A stretch of 64,000 bases of DNA from Zarea fungicola (GCA_900169235.1 FWCC01000122.1:155129-219128), one strand, 5' to 3'; counted from the first letter of the stretch, positions 34,701-48,447 are shown. Notes: a model not told the origin generated them from the letters alone. Made by a program: numbers and translations.

Positions 34701-37700
34701 TTGAGAAATCGAAATTCGTCGGTCCTGTTTTCTTGGCGCTCGCTAACAATGAATGGGTCTAGGCTGGCTGGTCCTTGAGCCTGGCGCCAGCTTCTAACTA
34801 AAAGTACACAGCCTGTTGATCGTCGTGGACATCGTCCGATCATCCGTGATGGCAGCACCGAAATAAAGTGACTGCCGAAAATAAGACGGTTGGAATTGGG
34901 TGTTGCATGCTGGTTAGGTGGCTGCGTTGTTTGACACCAGTCTAGCGGAGGAGAGCAGAAGCTAGTTTCATTTCATCATCTCATTCATGGAAAGTAGGAT
35001 ATCCCATCGCTTGACTTCACCTGTCATGAAGAAAACTGCACTCCGTGGAGGATCCCTGTCCAATTTATTGGTGGAGGGACTCTAATTTCGTGTGGCCCAC
35101 CAACAGCCACATGCCAGTCTCACACGCCCCCTGAACAAAATGTAGCATTGTCCATTCATTGCAAGCACGGGGTATGTACTCAGCAAATCACGAGAGGAAA
35201 CTACAAGGCAGCAACAGCATCAGGCATTTGGCAGCGTAGTCGGCAGGGTTTGCATCGCCGCTTTGTAGGCCTAGTACCAGGTACTAGTGAACCCAAAATC
35301 CATGAAAAGTCAAAACTGGCTGGCTGTTGTGGAGAGCGCCGTTCACATGTGAGCCGGCATGGTATGTAGTCTGCAGCCAGAGATTTCTAGGTAACAAATA
35401 TGACTTACTTGCTGCTCTTGCAGATTAATGGATCAGATATGTAGACCTGGCCTTTTGACAAATTCAAATGATCGGCACAAAGTGATGCATGGAATGCCAA
35501 TCGGTTACCCGGCACTGTTTGCATGCGCGAATCGTTCTGCCCTGGTGTGGAAAATGTATGGGATGCGGCGCCTGATTCGGGGTGGTGTGTGCCTCTGTCG
35601 ACCAGCATTTTCCGAACAGGGGCATGTACGTTATGTATGTAAATACATACTTTTAGTCTCTGGAACTTCGTTGAGAGCTGTCAAAGGCAAAATAGAATAG
35701 GCAGAGCCGACGAAAACAATAATTCATGACTGAAATTACGACTAAAATCGATCTCAGAGTGGCCATATTCTTGGGTTTTAGTTGATATTGTTGGTAGCCG
35801 GCATCGTTATGTACGTATGGAGGTTGCCACTACAAACTATGTAGGTGCAGCTGAAGACACAATTCCATACACAACACGCAATGCAGTCCATTGCCCAAGA
35901 GAGTGTTGAAGGAGACTTGCTGGCCAGGGTCCCAGGTTTTTCATCGTTTACTTTCTTTAGCGGGACTTAATAAGCGCGTCGAGGGGAAATTACTGACCGC
36001 TTTTGAGAAACTCGACACAAGAAGAACGCAAAACCCAGCCAAGTGGTTAGGATGCCGTATTAGTGTAGTGGTTGTCATTGTTGCGCTGGTACTAGTTGGC
36101 TTCTAGCGCTGGCACTGGCTGGCTGTTGGTGGATGACTGCCAGCCCTTGTTGATTCACTGCAAAACCAACCTTGGTGCAGACAGGTAGTACTAACCTTCT
36201 ACCTGACTTAGGTGGGCTGGTAGATACTACCTAGGTACCATTCTCTATGTATTAGTTAGTTGCACTGTAAGAACGAATTTACTTTATGTACTGGTCAAGT
36301 ATCAGCAAGTAGTTATAGTCTATAAGAATAGATGGGTCAGCAAAGCCACAAGCTATCGCTGAATTAGACCAGGTTCCAGTGGTTGGATCAGTGTGTATGC
36401 TACTCATTACCTAAGGTATATGAACAGGCCAGAGGTATGTAGAAAACAGCAGGTGTTAATAAAGAAATAGTACGTCTCCCTGTCGATATGTCGTCCATTT
36501 GTGATGACATCATATCTCGTGTTGTACTGTGTTGATGCTGGTACAGTCACGTCCACTAATACCATTTACAGATGCACATCTCGCACACATTGAGAGCTGG
36601 ACACTAGAACAAGTGTAATTGCTTTTTTTCTTCTGTCCAGGCCGCGACTTATCATGCATGCTTTGCTCAACCAATCAACAACCTATGTAGTCGTAAAATA
36701 GCAACATGGCCCGCGCGGTGACCGAGGTGAATTTTTGCCCTGGCAGTTCATGGCTGTCCTTTTTTCCTTTCCCAGCCCCGTTTTGGGGACATGTGGATTC
36801 TTCCACCCCTCTCCGCCCCGGCGCTGTTCCTCCTGCACGCCCCTCATTCCGTCCGGCCCGGTTGTCTTTGTGAGCCCCTAAAAGACAGCTCAGCTGGGCC
36901 GGCCTGCATGTTGAACTTGTGCCTGTGCTAGTGGAAGTTTAGGCGGTTTATTAGCGCGTGCAGTGGGGTGTTTAGTGGCGCCAGCGGTCATCCCAGCGTG
37001 CAGGAACGCTCTCCGGTACAGTAAATGCACCCAAGTCGCTCGGGTTATTTTTACGCCAAACATGGGGAGATACTCAGGGTAAAGAATGTGCTGGGCGCCT
37101 AGCAACACACTGATAGGTGACTTCAGCAGAATAGGTGGTTACCAAAACAATAGGAGGGTATCCTTCTCATGTATATCCCCGTCGCTTACCAAAGTTCAAG
37201 AAAAATGGAGACCCCTGCAGCGACCTACCCCTGCCCTGGCCCTGCCTTATTTTGCGGTGGCCTTGACGGCTCTTCCGATGCTCCCAGTATTGCGGTGCTG
37301 GCCACGCTGTTTTCCGTTAGCCCCTTCTGGTAGCGCTGGTCTCTCGCTCTGACTCTCTGGCCCTCTACCTCTTGTCTCTGGCTGGCAACAACTCGTTTCC
37401 TCATCCCACACTCGTTGTTGTAGTCGATTCTTGAAACCGCTTTGCTACTTTGTCTTCGTTTCGTTAAAATTTTTATACTGTTTCGACCTTCCTCTGCTTC
37501 ACACGTACCAGGGAGCCGCTTGTTGCTCCGCTAATATCTCCGCTTCTCCTCAACTCCCCGGTCCGACTATTACCTCGAACAGCATTTTTCTTCCTGTCTG
37601 CTGCTAGCTTGTCCGACCGCACACTCTTTCCAGCTCCTTGGCCTTGCGTATTCTTTGGCCTTCCAACACCTTTGATATCGCAAATCAATCGATTGAACAC

Positions 37701-37924
37701 CTTTCCTGGTCAAATTTCTTGCTGAACCGAGCCCGAGCCTGAGCCCAACGGACATAATATACCTTTGCTACTTCGCTACAGCACCCAAGAACTTTTCCGC
37801 CACGAGTCGTGGTACGACTTTTTTTTAATTTTTTTATACATGACCTCCAGGGCTGTAGTTACTTAAGAAAACGTCAACTAGGCCATTGCTTTATCAAAGT
37901 CTTGGGTTTCTTTTGCCAATAGAT
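31754..37924. other. Gene-poor 6 kb region with distal promoter of the 38439 gene
   Basis: No gene firmly supported. A small Lys-rich minus-strand frame (32274-32092) is preceded by an acceptor-like CTTCTTGCAG, so it could be a last exon, but no upstream exon is evident. A palindrome CTAGTACC-A-GGTACTAG lies at 35271-35287. From about 37300 to 37500 the plus strand becomes pyrimidine-rich (CT tracts), typical of core promoters of well-expressed fungal genes, and probably belongs to the gene at 38439. Confidence 0.45.
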
Positions 37925-38129
37925 GTAAGTTTCACTTCATCTCTCCGCCAACGTACCTCTGCCACGTCGGAAAAGCCACATCTGCTGGTGTCTCAGTAGC
38001 AGGTGCCTGGGGACAAGTCGTCCCAAAGCCCTCCCAACCGCCGTGGCTGGTAACTCTGCACAGTCTGGTCTGGACGCGAGAAATGAACAAATACTCATGC
38101 TCAGTAACTGACGCTTTTACTTGCTGCAG
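37925..38129 (+). other. Probable intron in the 5' UTR of the 38439 gene
   Basis: GTAAGT at 37925 with CTGAC-like branch sequence and TTGCTGCAG ending at 38129 would make a 205-base leader intron upstream of the start codon at 38439. Splice-site quality is good, but transcription through it is inferred. Confidence 0.45.
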
Positions 38130-38438
38130 ATTTGCTTCTCCTTGTGTTTATTCCTCGAGTACGAGCGTCGCTTTTCCTCCTCGCCCCTAGCCGCAGCCCC
38201 CCCAAACGGCTCCAACGCTCAACGTCGGCTGCGCCATCACCTCGCTCTGCGTGTGGGACCTCGTATCGCCCCTCTGATTACAACAGCGTGAGATCTGGGA
38301 AACAGTTCGGACTAGAAAGAAAAAAATCTTATTTCTGGACTGAATACCTGCATTTTGGTCTTTCGTCGGCTTGCCTGGTTGTATTGGATTTTTCAGGACA
38401 TCTAGTCCCACATAAGCGTCTCCTGCTCACAAGCTGCA

Positions 38439-41257
38439 ATGCCTAGATTCTCGAATGCCTTCGGTCGGCGCAAGTCTGTCGCCGACGGGCTCGAAAATGT
38501 CGACTTGACCACTCCTGCTCAACCATCCTTCAGAGTTTTGGAGCGGAACCCGCCGCCAAATACTCGCTCTTTTGACGGAGGTGCTAAAATGCATGTTGCC
38601 CGGCCTGCCAATAACAATGCTTTCCTGAAGCCGTCTCCTCCGGATCCTTTGGAGGACAACATGTTTGCTGATTTCAAAACTAGTCGGTAAGTGTCTTTTG
38701 TCTTGCAATGCGCTCCAGCGTAGCCGTCGAATTGCTGGGTCCTGCTGCTGTGATGCTAATTACACCTCCTAGGGGCAGTGGCCTTTCCAACACCACGCAA
38801 GCAACTTCGACAGACAACTCTTCTCGTCACAGCAACGCCTCGACAGCGCCCTCATCGGCCGACATGCATGGGAATAGCTCCCCTGTTGAGGCTCGCTACG
38901 CAAACAAGGCCCCTCCGGAGATGGACGGCCCTGCTCGTGGACCATCCACCAAGTCGATCAGTGCGTCCTTGTTCAAGGGCCCTCGCACATGGTCATTTGG
39001 AGGACAGAAAAAGCAGTCTGTTCCACCTCCTCGGGATGAGCCTGCTGTTCCGGATCTCCCTCCGATGTTGACAATACAAACCGGCTCCGCTAGTGTCCCG
39101 ACGGAGCCGGTTAAATCACCACCCGGCTCTGCCTCGGCTGAGGAGAAGAAGGCACTCGATTTGGGTGGTGACTTTGGTGCCATGTTCTCCAACCGCGGTC
39201 TAGATACCGTCAATGAAACTGCCTCCAACTCGCGCTCTCTAACCGGGAATCGAATGATGACGATGCCTACTTCTGTCTCGGAGCCAATGCTTCGATCAGA
39301 CTCGGACGGACGAACCGCGACCGGCCTCTCTCGCTACCCATCTGACCATAAGAAGTCGACTCCCTCTCCGGTCGAAGATGAGGATGCCAAACTCCTCCGT
39401 GATTCCTTTGCTGCCATGAAGTTTCTCAACCATCCACACGTCGATAACGGAGTTTCCGCGACCGAGGCTTTCTACAACAGGCAAGTTCGAGATGATCTCA
39501 TGGACCGCAAGCCTGTAACCATTGCCGATAGTTTTGCCAAGGACAAGGAAGAAAACATGTTTGAGGGTCGCACAACTCAATTTGCGAAAAACAGCCAACG
39601 ATACGTCACGCAACGCACTGCCCACCCACCACGAAACAAAGTCATGACTCCTGCTCAGTTTGAAAAGTACCGACAGGACAAGGAGCGACAGGGGTTGACG
39701 GAGAAATCTACTGGTCCTCTTCAGGGTACTGGCCGCGCACTTCCTGCTGTGCCCACGCAGGACGAGGACGAGGACGACGATATTAACTATGAGGATGATG
39801 AGGACGAGGCCGAGAAGTCCCGCCAGCAGGTGAAGCAGCGCAGGAAGCAGGAGGCTCACATGGCCGTGTACCGCCAGCAGATGATGAAGGTTACAGGCGA
39901 GCACGCTGCCCCTGCCATTCCTTCTCCTCGCCCTCCCCTGCCTTCGACCATGAGCGCCCCGCAGTTATCGACAATGAAGACGCCGTCTCCAAAACTGCCA
40001 CCTGGCGGCTCGGACGAGGATGAAGACGAAGAGGTTCCTCTTGCTATTCTACAAGCGCACGGATTCCCTACTAAAAGCAGAGCTCCGACTCGCTTGAGCA
40101 TGTCAGGCTCCAACCCCAACCTCCACAGCTCCTACCAGCCCTCCCTCTCTCGCCCGCAGTCCGTCATGGGCGACGCTGGCCCGAACGCCGCCCGCCGAGC
40201 CTCGACTCTTCCGGCCTTTGCCCGCAATCTTCCGCAGGACCCATTTGTAGGTGCGTCCATCGCCAGGCCAGCCATCAGAGAATCTCTCTCTTTTCACGAG
40301 AGCGGCCGCAACAGTGGCCTGCTCCCACCTGGTGGCTTGGTTGGAGTTATTGCGAATGAGGAGCGATCGCGGGCAATGCGCCGCGGCAGTCCTAACATCG
40401 ATGCTGGCAAACCCTTGCCACCAAATATGTACCAGAGACAGCCTGGACCAGCTGGCTACGACCCTGTCGCTGGCATCCCTCATCAGATGATGTATGGCAA
40501 GAGTGGGATGGGCGCAATGGGCATGGGTGGCGGCCAAATGATGCCCGACATGCAACCTCCTGGGATGAGCCCTGGGGAGCAAGCCCAGCAGCAAATTACG
40601 CAGCAGATGCAGCAATTTATGCAGATGCAAATGCAATTTATGCAAATGATGGCTATGAATCAAAGTCAACAACATCCTCAGAATATGTCCAACATGCCCA
40701 ACAATCCCTACCCGATGCAGCAGCCGGGTGGTATCGCGGCTACGCAATCCATGACTAATTTGTCGTTGAGGCATTCGGTCCTTGGTATGGAGGCGATGCC
40801 AGGACCTCATGAACCCAACGTTCGAACAATGAGCATGATTCAGCCCCCTTTCATCCCCATGGCTCCTCACCCTGGCTATGCGGGTTCTGTACATGGCTCT
40901 ATTGGAGGCGGTATGGGAATTGGCATAGGATATGCCCCTTCTATCGCTCCGTCTGAGCGCAGCAACATTGGGCTGCCCGGTCGTTACCGCCCCGTTTCGC
41001 ACGCTGCGGTGCCGTCCCCAAAGCCTAGCCAGTACAGTGACCCTGCCAGCACTCTTTCTGGCGGGCTGAACAATTCTGAGACCTACAAGGGCCATTCCTC
41101 ACTGAATATGTCCCGAAAGGTCTCTGATGGATCGGATGATGACGATGAGTCTGGCTGGACCGCCATGAAGGCGAAGCGCGACAAGAAGCGCACATTTTGG
41201 CGAGGAAAGAAGTCTCCGAGTACTGATCTGACTAGCGAGCAGTTGGCTGGCATTTAG
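38439..41257 (+). CDS. Large disordered conserved-type fungal protein, function unknown
   Basis: I do not recognise a named family. Exons 38439-38686 and 38773-41257 (donor GTAAGT, acceptor CTCCTAG, phase 2) give 910 residues. The first exon starts MPRFSNAFGRRKSVADG and ends MFADFKTSR. The protein is almost wholly low complexity: Ser/Thr/Pro-rich N-terminal third, a better-conserved-looking block (about 215-330: DSFAAMKFLNHPHVDNG, TEAFYNRQVRDDL), and an acidic Asp/Glu run followed by a basic helix (DEDEDDDINYEDDEDE, then KSRQQVKQRRKQE). Next are a second acidic run with VPLAILQAHGFPTKSRAPTR, and a Met/Gln/Gly/Pro-rich region (about 610-670). The C-terminal WTAMKAKRDKKRTFWRGKK is basic. This pattern suggests a scaffold or RNA/phospho-regulated protein, but that is only inference. 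Its long promoter and leader suggest tight or strong expression. Confidence 0.85.
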
Positions 41258-41819
41258 ATGACGCTCAGTGACTGATGCAGTTCTACGAGATTGAGCGTGC
41301 GATCTTCACCATCTATAACTCGCTACGACCGAGAAAATACATCTGCTCCTGCATGTCATTTTTTTTTTTGGAAAGAAAAGTCTGCATTCGTCTGGAGAGT
41401 ACAGAATTGAGAGCCGATCGTAATTTTTATGTCACCTTAATGCTTGGGAAACCTTTGGTTATCGCATTTAAACCATTTTCTTCTTTGGTTTACGATTTGG
41501 TATTGAGCCATTCACACGGTTGGACACTGGATTTAATTGTTTTTTTTTGCTGGGAAGCGAATTCTTTATTGAAACATTGTTTTGTCTTTTTTCTCATATA
41601 TTGAGCGGCAGCCGCTCATGTGCGATCATCTTATGATGCATGATAGACTGTGGCAGAGTTTAGGTGGTAATAAGCTAATTTTAAATATAATCCTACTATT
41701 ACGTGGATTCTTGACAATCATAATCTTCCATGGTGCAATGCGATGAAACTGTTGCTGTATTCGGTTTACTCTGCCCTTCTTTCCCCTCTCTTTCTGCGTG
41801 GGTTATATAGCACACACAC
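41258..41819. other. Convergent 3' region of the 38439 gene and RIB4
   Basis: No gene seen. T-rich tracts near 41359 and 41541 fit 3' UTR sequence. Confidence 0.5.
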
Positions 41820-43061
<1,242 letters not shown>

Positions 43062-45602
43062 ATGACTATTGAAAAGCTTGATATCTTGACCGCTCGGCTC
43101 CTCGGTTCGTCACTTGGACTCACATCGCCCTACGCGGTTGTCAAGGAGCTTTTAGACAATGCAATTGACGCAGGTGCTGACTCGGTAGAGATTAAAATCT
43201 CTCAAAATACTCTTGATTCGATCCGCGTACGTGATAATGGCCACGGCATTAACCTGAACGATCTAGACAAGATCGGTTGTGCCGAGCACACGAGCAAATT
43301 ATCTGCGATTGACGAGCTCAGCACAGGACAGCTACAAACTCTAGGGTTCCGAGGACAAGCACTATCAAATATAAACAGCATCGGCATCGTTCAAATTATT
43401 ACAAAAACTGCAGATGAGCCCGTGGCGTCCAAAGTTCAATTGCAAGACAGTATCGGCGGCGTTAGCAAGACATTCCCGCCGGTTTCTGCGCCTACAGGAA
43501 CAACAGTGCAAGCCACGGATCTTTTCCACAATATGCCCCCTCGGAAGAAGTTTTTACTCCAGGCAAGCCGAAAGAATATGGGCAAGATCAAAGAGTTATT
43601 GATGGCATATGTATTCGCATATGCGGATCTGCGCATCATTTTCAAGGTGCCTGGGGATGAGAAGCTAGGCTGCAAGCTTGGACAGACGAAGAACAGGACC
43701 ATGAAACAAGCTGTTCTTGAATTATTTGGATCGACGGTGGTCGCTGGTGGCGAGACGCATCGCTTTGCAGAGATAAGATCGCCAACCATGTCATTCACTC
43801 TCATTGCTTTTTTGCCAATCGCGAGTATTGATCCCAAGGCAATGCGAGGAAAGGGTGCGTTTATCTCGGTCAATGGTAGGCCGTTGTGTGCTACAGTTGG
43901 GATCGGACAGGCACTCATGGCCGTGTTCAAAGCAAAGATTCAGCAGAACTGGCAACGTCAGGGGCTTGCTTCCGTCCCACAGCCACTGCTGGTGCTTGAA
44001 ATTACGTGCCCCTCTACAATGTATGATGCAAATGTGGCTACCATGAAAGATGACTTGTTGTTTGCGGATCCAGACGTGCTGCTACAAGGATTTGAAGAAT
44101 TGTGCTGTGCGGTCTACGGCGAGTGTACGATGCCGAAAGGCTCCGATAGTGTGAGGGTCAATGAGTTGAGTCACTGTCGAAACAGTGAGCTTCATCACAG
44201 CGACAACGGTATACACAGGCAGAAGGTAGTTTCGGCACACCTGCGAACGGCGTCGAAAGTCAACATGCTACGAACGAATAGTAATGCTACCGACGAAGGG
44301 GATGACACTCACATTGTGGAATTGATGCTACCGGAGAAGGCCTTGATGTGCAAAGAAAACTACCGGGCTGATGAGCTTAGGTCTACTGAAACACCCATAC
44401 AGAAACGGCTTTGCGGAATCGAGCGATACTTCCAAGCCACTGAATCCGAATTTGACATTGCCACTGACGACACAGCAACGCCAGAGACTTTGATGACAAA
44501 CCAGGAAGCTTGCATCCGCTTTGCTGACTCCGGGGAATTTCTACCCAGAATGCCCCTTAGTACGGCGTCCGACTCAATGCTCAATATTCTTGCCTCTACA
44601 AATGTGGCTTCTTCTGATGTCTCTGTCCAAGGCGATGCACCACGCCTAAGCGACCTGAATAGCACAAGTTGGCGCCAACAGAGCTTGATAAATCAGAATG
44701 CCATTCGAGTTCCGAACTGGGGTGTAGCTATCACACCGTCCAGCCCGTCGCTGCCCTCGAGTCCACTAATACGAGGTCAACGACCAGAAGGACACCAACT
44801 CATGGATGCTCCCCAGCGACCAGTAGTCAGCACGCCGCCCCTTTCTGATCTAACGCGAGAAGAGCAAGGGTTTCTGCCAGCCTTTCACGTTCTGAGGTCA
44901 AGTGTCGGGTCACAGCCGTTGTCGTCCGACTCCAGTGGTTCCAGTGATGATATGTTAGTCACCGTGGAGCGTCACACGGCTCAAGAACTACGCAATGCGC
45001 AAATATTATTGGATAGAAATAAAACCAGGGAAGATAAGTCTGAAGCCGTCCCATCAACGATATTGCGACTGAATAGACGGCCGGTTACACATTCAGGCTC
45101 GGCGAGAGTACTGGAGCTGTACCTATTCAAGCACCGGGACGAGCATGAGTATGTTAATAATATAGAGTATATTCTAAAGCTGCAGCAATTTAATGGCTCT
45201 TGGGACCCGCCTAGGGATCCAACCGGACAGACGAAGTCTACCGTCAGCGGGGCCAGTTTGGTTGAAAAACCAACATGCACTCAGCCACCTTCAAAAAGGC
45301 ATTGCGTCGATCAACTCGGAACTCAGCATGTGAGGATGCCCGAATTTGATTTTAGCATGTCGGCGGATGTGGAAGATGGAGAGTCTTTACCATTAGAGTA
45401 CATCCCGGAAGCTATTGCTACATGGAGCAGCATTCTTTCCCCCGATGTAGGATTTTGTGACGTGAGAATATCAGCCCGTCTACTTCAGAGTCTGGATACT
45501 TATCTACAAACCGGAGAGCTTGAATCTGCCCTGTCGAATCTTAGCTGTCGGGAGGTTGCTGAGCTTGAAGCTCGGATCGAACAGATTCGGCAAAGGGCGT
45601 AG
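43062..45602 (+). CDS. MutL-family mismatch repair protein, Mlh2/PMS1-type
   Basis: GHKL ATPase of the MutL family. The first ATG (43062) follows an in-frame GTG and gives 846 residues, with no intron. N-terminal motifs are VVKELLDNAIDAGA (catalytic Glu about 29, Mg-binding Asn 33), VRDNGHGI, HTSKL, LGFRGQAL (the usual motif is GFRGEAL) and the transducer-region FISVNGRPL. The segment before the first motif (TARLLGSSLGLTSP) lacks the usual IAAGEVI signature. The central part (about 370-650) is disordered. No DQHAxxExxxxE endonuclease motif or C-terminal CPHGRP metal site is visible, so this is not the PMS1/PMS2-type nickase. It best fits the non-endonuclease MutL paralogue Mlh2, which limits gene-conversion tract length in yeast. 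Orthology is inferred; a divergent PMS1 is the alternative. Confidence 0.85.
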   Translation: MTIEKLDILTARLLGSSLGLTSPYAVVKELLDNAIDAGADSVEIKISQNTLDSIRVRDNGHGINLNDLDKIGCAEHTSKLSAIDELSTGQLQTLGFRGQALSNINSIGIVQIITKTADEPVASKVQLQDSIGGVSKTFPPVSAPTGTTVQATDLFHNMPPRKKFLLQASRKNMGKIKELLMAYVFAYADLRIIFKVPGDEKLGCKLGQTKNRTMKQAVLELFGSTVVAGGETHRFAEIRSPTMSFTLIAFLPIASIDPKAMRGKGAFISVNGRPLCATVGIGQALMAVFKAKIQQNWQRQGLASVPQPLLVLEITCPSTMYDANVATMKDDLLFADPDVLLQGFEELCCAVYGECTMPKGSDSVRVNELSHCRNSELHHSDNGIHRQKVVSAHLRTASKVNMLRTNSNATDEGDDTHIVELMLPEKALMCKENYRADELRSTETPIQKRLCGIERYFQATESEFDIATDDTATPETLMTNQEACIRFADSGEFLPRMPLSTASDSMLNILASTNVASSDVSVQGDAPRLSDLNSTSWRQQSLINQNAIRVPNWGVAITPSSPSLPSSPLIRGQRPEGHQLMDAPQRPVVSTPPLSDLTREEQGFLPAFHVLRSSVGSQPLSSDSSGSSDDMLVTVERHTAQELRNAQILLDRNKTREDKSEAVPSTILRLNRRPVTHSGSARVLELYLFKHRDEHEYVNNIEYILKLQQFNGSWDPPRDPTGQTKSTVSGASLVEKPTCTQPPSKRHCVDQLGTQHVRMPEFDFSMSADVEDGESLPLEYIPEAIATWSSILSPDVGFCDVRISARLLQSLDTYLQTGELESALSNLSCREVAELEARIEQIRQRA

Positions 45603-48447
45603 CCGACGGAGATGAGGCAAAGTTGAAGTATGACCTGCTCAAGTGGAGAATTTAACTGCCAACATATGAATATGATTAATCCATTATAAGGACTACGCCG
45701 TAATTGCTACCTTGCCTATCTACGAATTGCCGAGACACCATCACCGAACATCCCGGCTTTACGAAAGAATTTGCAGAGGATGTGCGGAGAAGATGCATAC
45801 TGACATGATTGGGGCTTGTTTTGGGGGTGAACTGTTTGTCGCCTATTTATCCTCTGGTTATTTATATCAAGTGGGAGGCGGCTTGCTTGTCATGGTAATT
45901 CTGGGAAATGTGATTACGAACATACACAACGGTGTTATGGCAAGGTGGAAAGAGTTCGAATTCTTGAATATTCATGTAACATAAATCGGGCTACATCCGT
46001 ACTATTATTACGAGACAATACAGTATGCAGTGTTTTGCTGGACAAATTGAAAGAAATTTTGCCCGGTAAGAAGCGTATGTGCGTTGCTAACCATGTACTG
46101 CGTACTGCTAGCAGGATGTGATGGCTGTGCACTATTATTATTAGCTGTGCCGGAGTCTCGTATCCAGGTGTGGGCTGGCCTATTTGAACTAGTGCCACCA
46201 GAGCTTCAAGTGGGGACCGTGGCTTTTGGTGGCGACGTGGATTGCTTGTTAGCGCGTGCGGTGATATTTATAGTTATGATACCGTAGCGTAGTGGTAGTT
46301 TTGTTGGAGCTGAAGGTACTCAGTAACAGTACTCCGTACATTAGTAGAATTAAGTCACATAGTAAGATTTCAGCCTTGCGCGGTTGAGATCCGAGACTCT
46401 TGACCAGTAGACGGCAACAAAATCCCATGCCCTAATCTACTGAGTTTGTAAATAGGCTATGGTTAATAACTCGTGCCCTGTCGATTACAGGAGTCTATAT
46501 ATGCAAGATCCCAGCCCCAGTAAATGCCCGTTGTGAGGTGGAATTGAAGTCGCCTGTGTGAGAATGACATTGTAGGTAATAGTCGCGATCAGAAAGATTC
46601 CACTATTATTGACACCTGGCAGGGCATGGTGCGGCAGAAACGCTTTTATCAAAGGTACGACTGTACTGCGTATGTAGAATAATACTAAGAAGGAGTTAGT
46701 GAATACGGGTAGATGTGCAGATATAGGGGGGGTTGAAGGCGTTGTTACATATAGGGCTAGCTGAGGCCATGGTTGTTGGCAAGAGTGTAAAGTGTCGGGA
46801 TCCCGCGAGCCTAGGGCCGTCCCGACAAAGGCAAGCCTAGTAAAAGAACCGCAGGGCCAAGGTAAAACAAAGCATCATTGGGCGACATGGTGGGTGATGT
46901 TTATTATAACGACGGAACAGTGTTGGTGTGTTGCGCGGCGGTACATACCCAAAGGCCAAGAGGACTCACATTATTAGGCGAGAAGAGACTAGACGTCACA
47001 GGGTTGAAAGGATTGCAGGAATTGAGGGTGTGGTAACTTCTGATTCGGCTTAATTTTGTGTATAGTGGACGTGCCTTCCCCCCTGCCAGTTGCACTGCCT
47101 CATCAGTTTTCGGCAGTGTGGCGCAGGCCGCGAGTGAAGTAGAAGAGCACGCAGCATCTGGACTTATCGCAGGCATACTCCTTCTGGCAAGTACTGGGTA
47201 ATACGCCTGCAAGGTATTAAAAGAGGTCAGCACTTCGTAGTTTCTTAATTACGTCACGTTGAAATCTCGCCATGAGTCGATGCCCTGGTGGTGCTGAAAG
47301 ATGGCATTAATAAGACGTCCTTGGAGGGATACGTCCTTGTTATTCGTGACTGTTACAAAAAGACGCAGCTTGTGGAAGCGCAGCATTTTTGCGTCACACA
47401 ACGAGAAAATGACATGGGATAAAACTGGAGGCGAAGGTAGAGAAAAACCTGGTTGGTTTTTTTGCTGCGATAGGCATAGTCCCACGCGCGGCTGGGTCAA
47501 TTTTTGGGAGGCTGTCTGTCGGCCTATCCCCATAACCAGCGATATATTTGCTGTCCGACTTGGCCGCGTACTACACTCGCCAGTTGTAATGTCCCGTGTT
47601 GTACTGATTACGTGTGGCTCGGCAGAGGACCTACCAACGCCAGCCAGTCCTGTGTACCTATCATAGACAACGGAAACAATCAGAAAGGGTCCAACATGTA
47701 ATTGAAAATGTGGGGTGGCTTCTTTCCACATCGAACATGAATAATCTCAATCTAAACCCAGTCCTCTTGGGCCAGTTGTCTTGAGTCTTTAGCTTGGGGC
47801 TCGTTAGCGGTGCATTGCCGCCCGAAACTGGCACAATGTCCCCTGTCGGCGGTGCCCCAGAAGATGAACCACGGAGTGACTTACCGGTACGGATTGGCGC
47901 AGCAAAAGAAGGGTGACGCCCCACCAACTTCCAACTTTTTCACTTCCATTGGCCGTGATTCCTCCCACCACTGAAGCAACAAGAGCACTCACTTACAGTA
48001 GGTACATCCAGCCGGGTTCACCTCAACAATAGTTACCACCACAACGGTACCTCCAGCACCAGCACCCTGCCACTTCCACCTTCCGTGAGGCTGCGTCTTC
48101 CATTCTTCTCAGCCATCATTTAAGCGCATCCTTTTACACAGCGCCTTTCTATTCGACACCCTCGCTTGCTGATATATTCTTTCTTTATTCCTTGCGTTTT
48201 CGGTTTTTTTTTGTGTCTTCTTGATTACGACATCATCCACACGTTTTCCCCCGTCCTTGAAACCGCAAACCCGTGCCGCCTAGCTGGCAAGAACGGGAAC
48301 AGCCCCCAGCCTGAGACGCAGTCACCATGCACCTCCTTTGAGCCAGTCGCCAATACTTCTCTTATTCTCACTTCGGCACTGTTCAACTCGTGCGCTTATT
48401 GACTCTCGTCTACAACCGTTTACAATTCAGTCACAAACCGGACAAGA
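45603..48447. other. 2.8 kb gap between MutL homologue and TRP-like gene
   Basis: No gene supported. Frames at 45712-45984 and 47249-47731 lack good starts or family resemblance. CT-rich sequence from about 48050 leads into the TRP-like gene and probably contains its promoter and leader. Confidence 0.45.

Noticed and set aside
36035..36085. tRNA-like words (GTGGTTAGG, TAGTGTAGTGGTT)
   Set aside because: No B box or acceptor-stem pairing can be drawn; likewise a TAGCGTAGTGGTAG word near 46285.
40103..41095. 330-codon frame antisense to the 38439 gene
   Set aside because: His/Arg-rich translation is the complement of Met/Gln/Pro-rich coding; no independent support.
47249..47731. 160-codon minus-strand frame
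   Set aside because: No domain, no conserved-looking segments, several overlapping plus-strand frames of equal quality.
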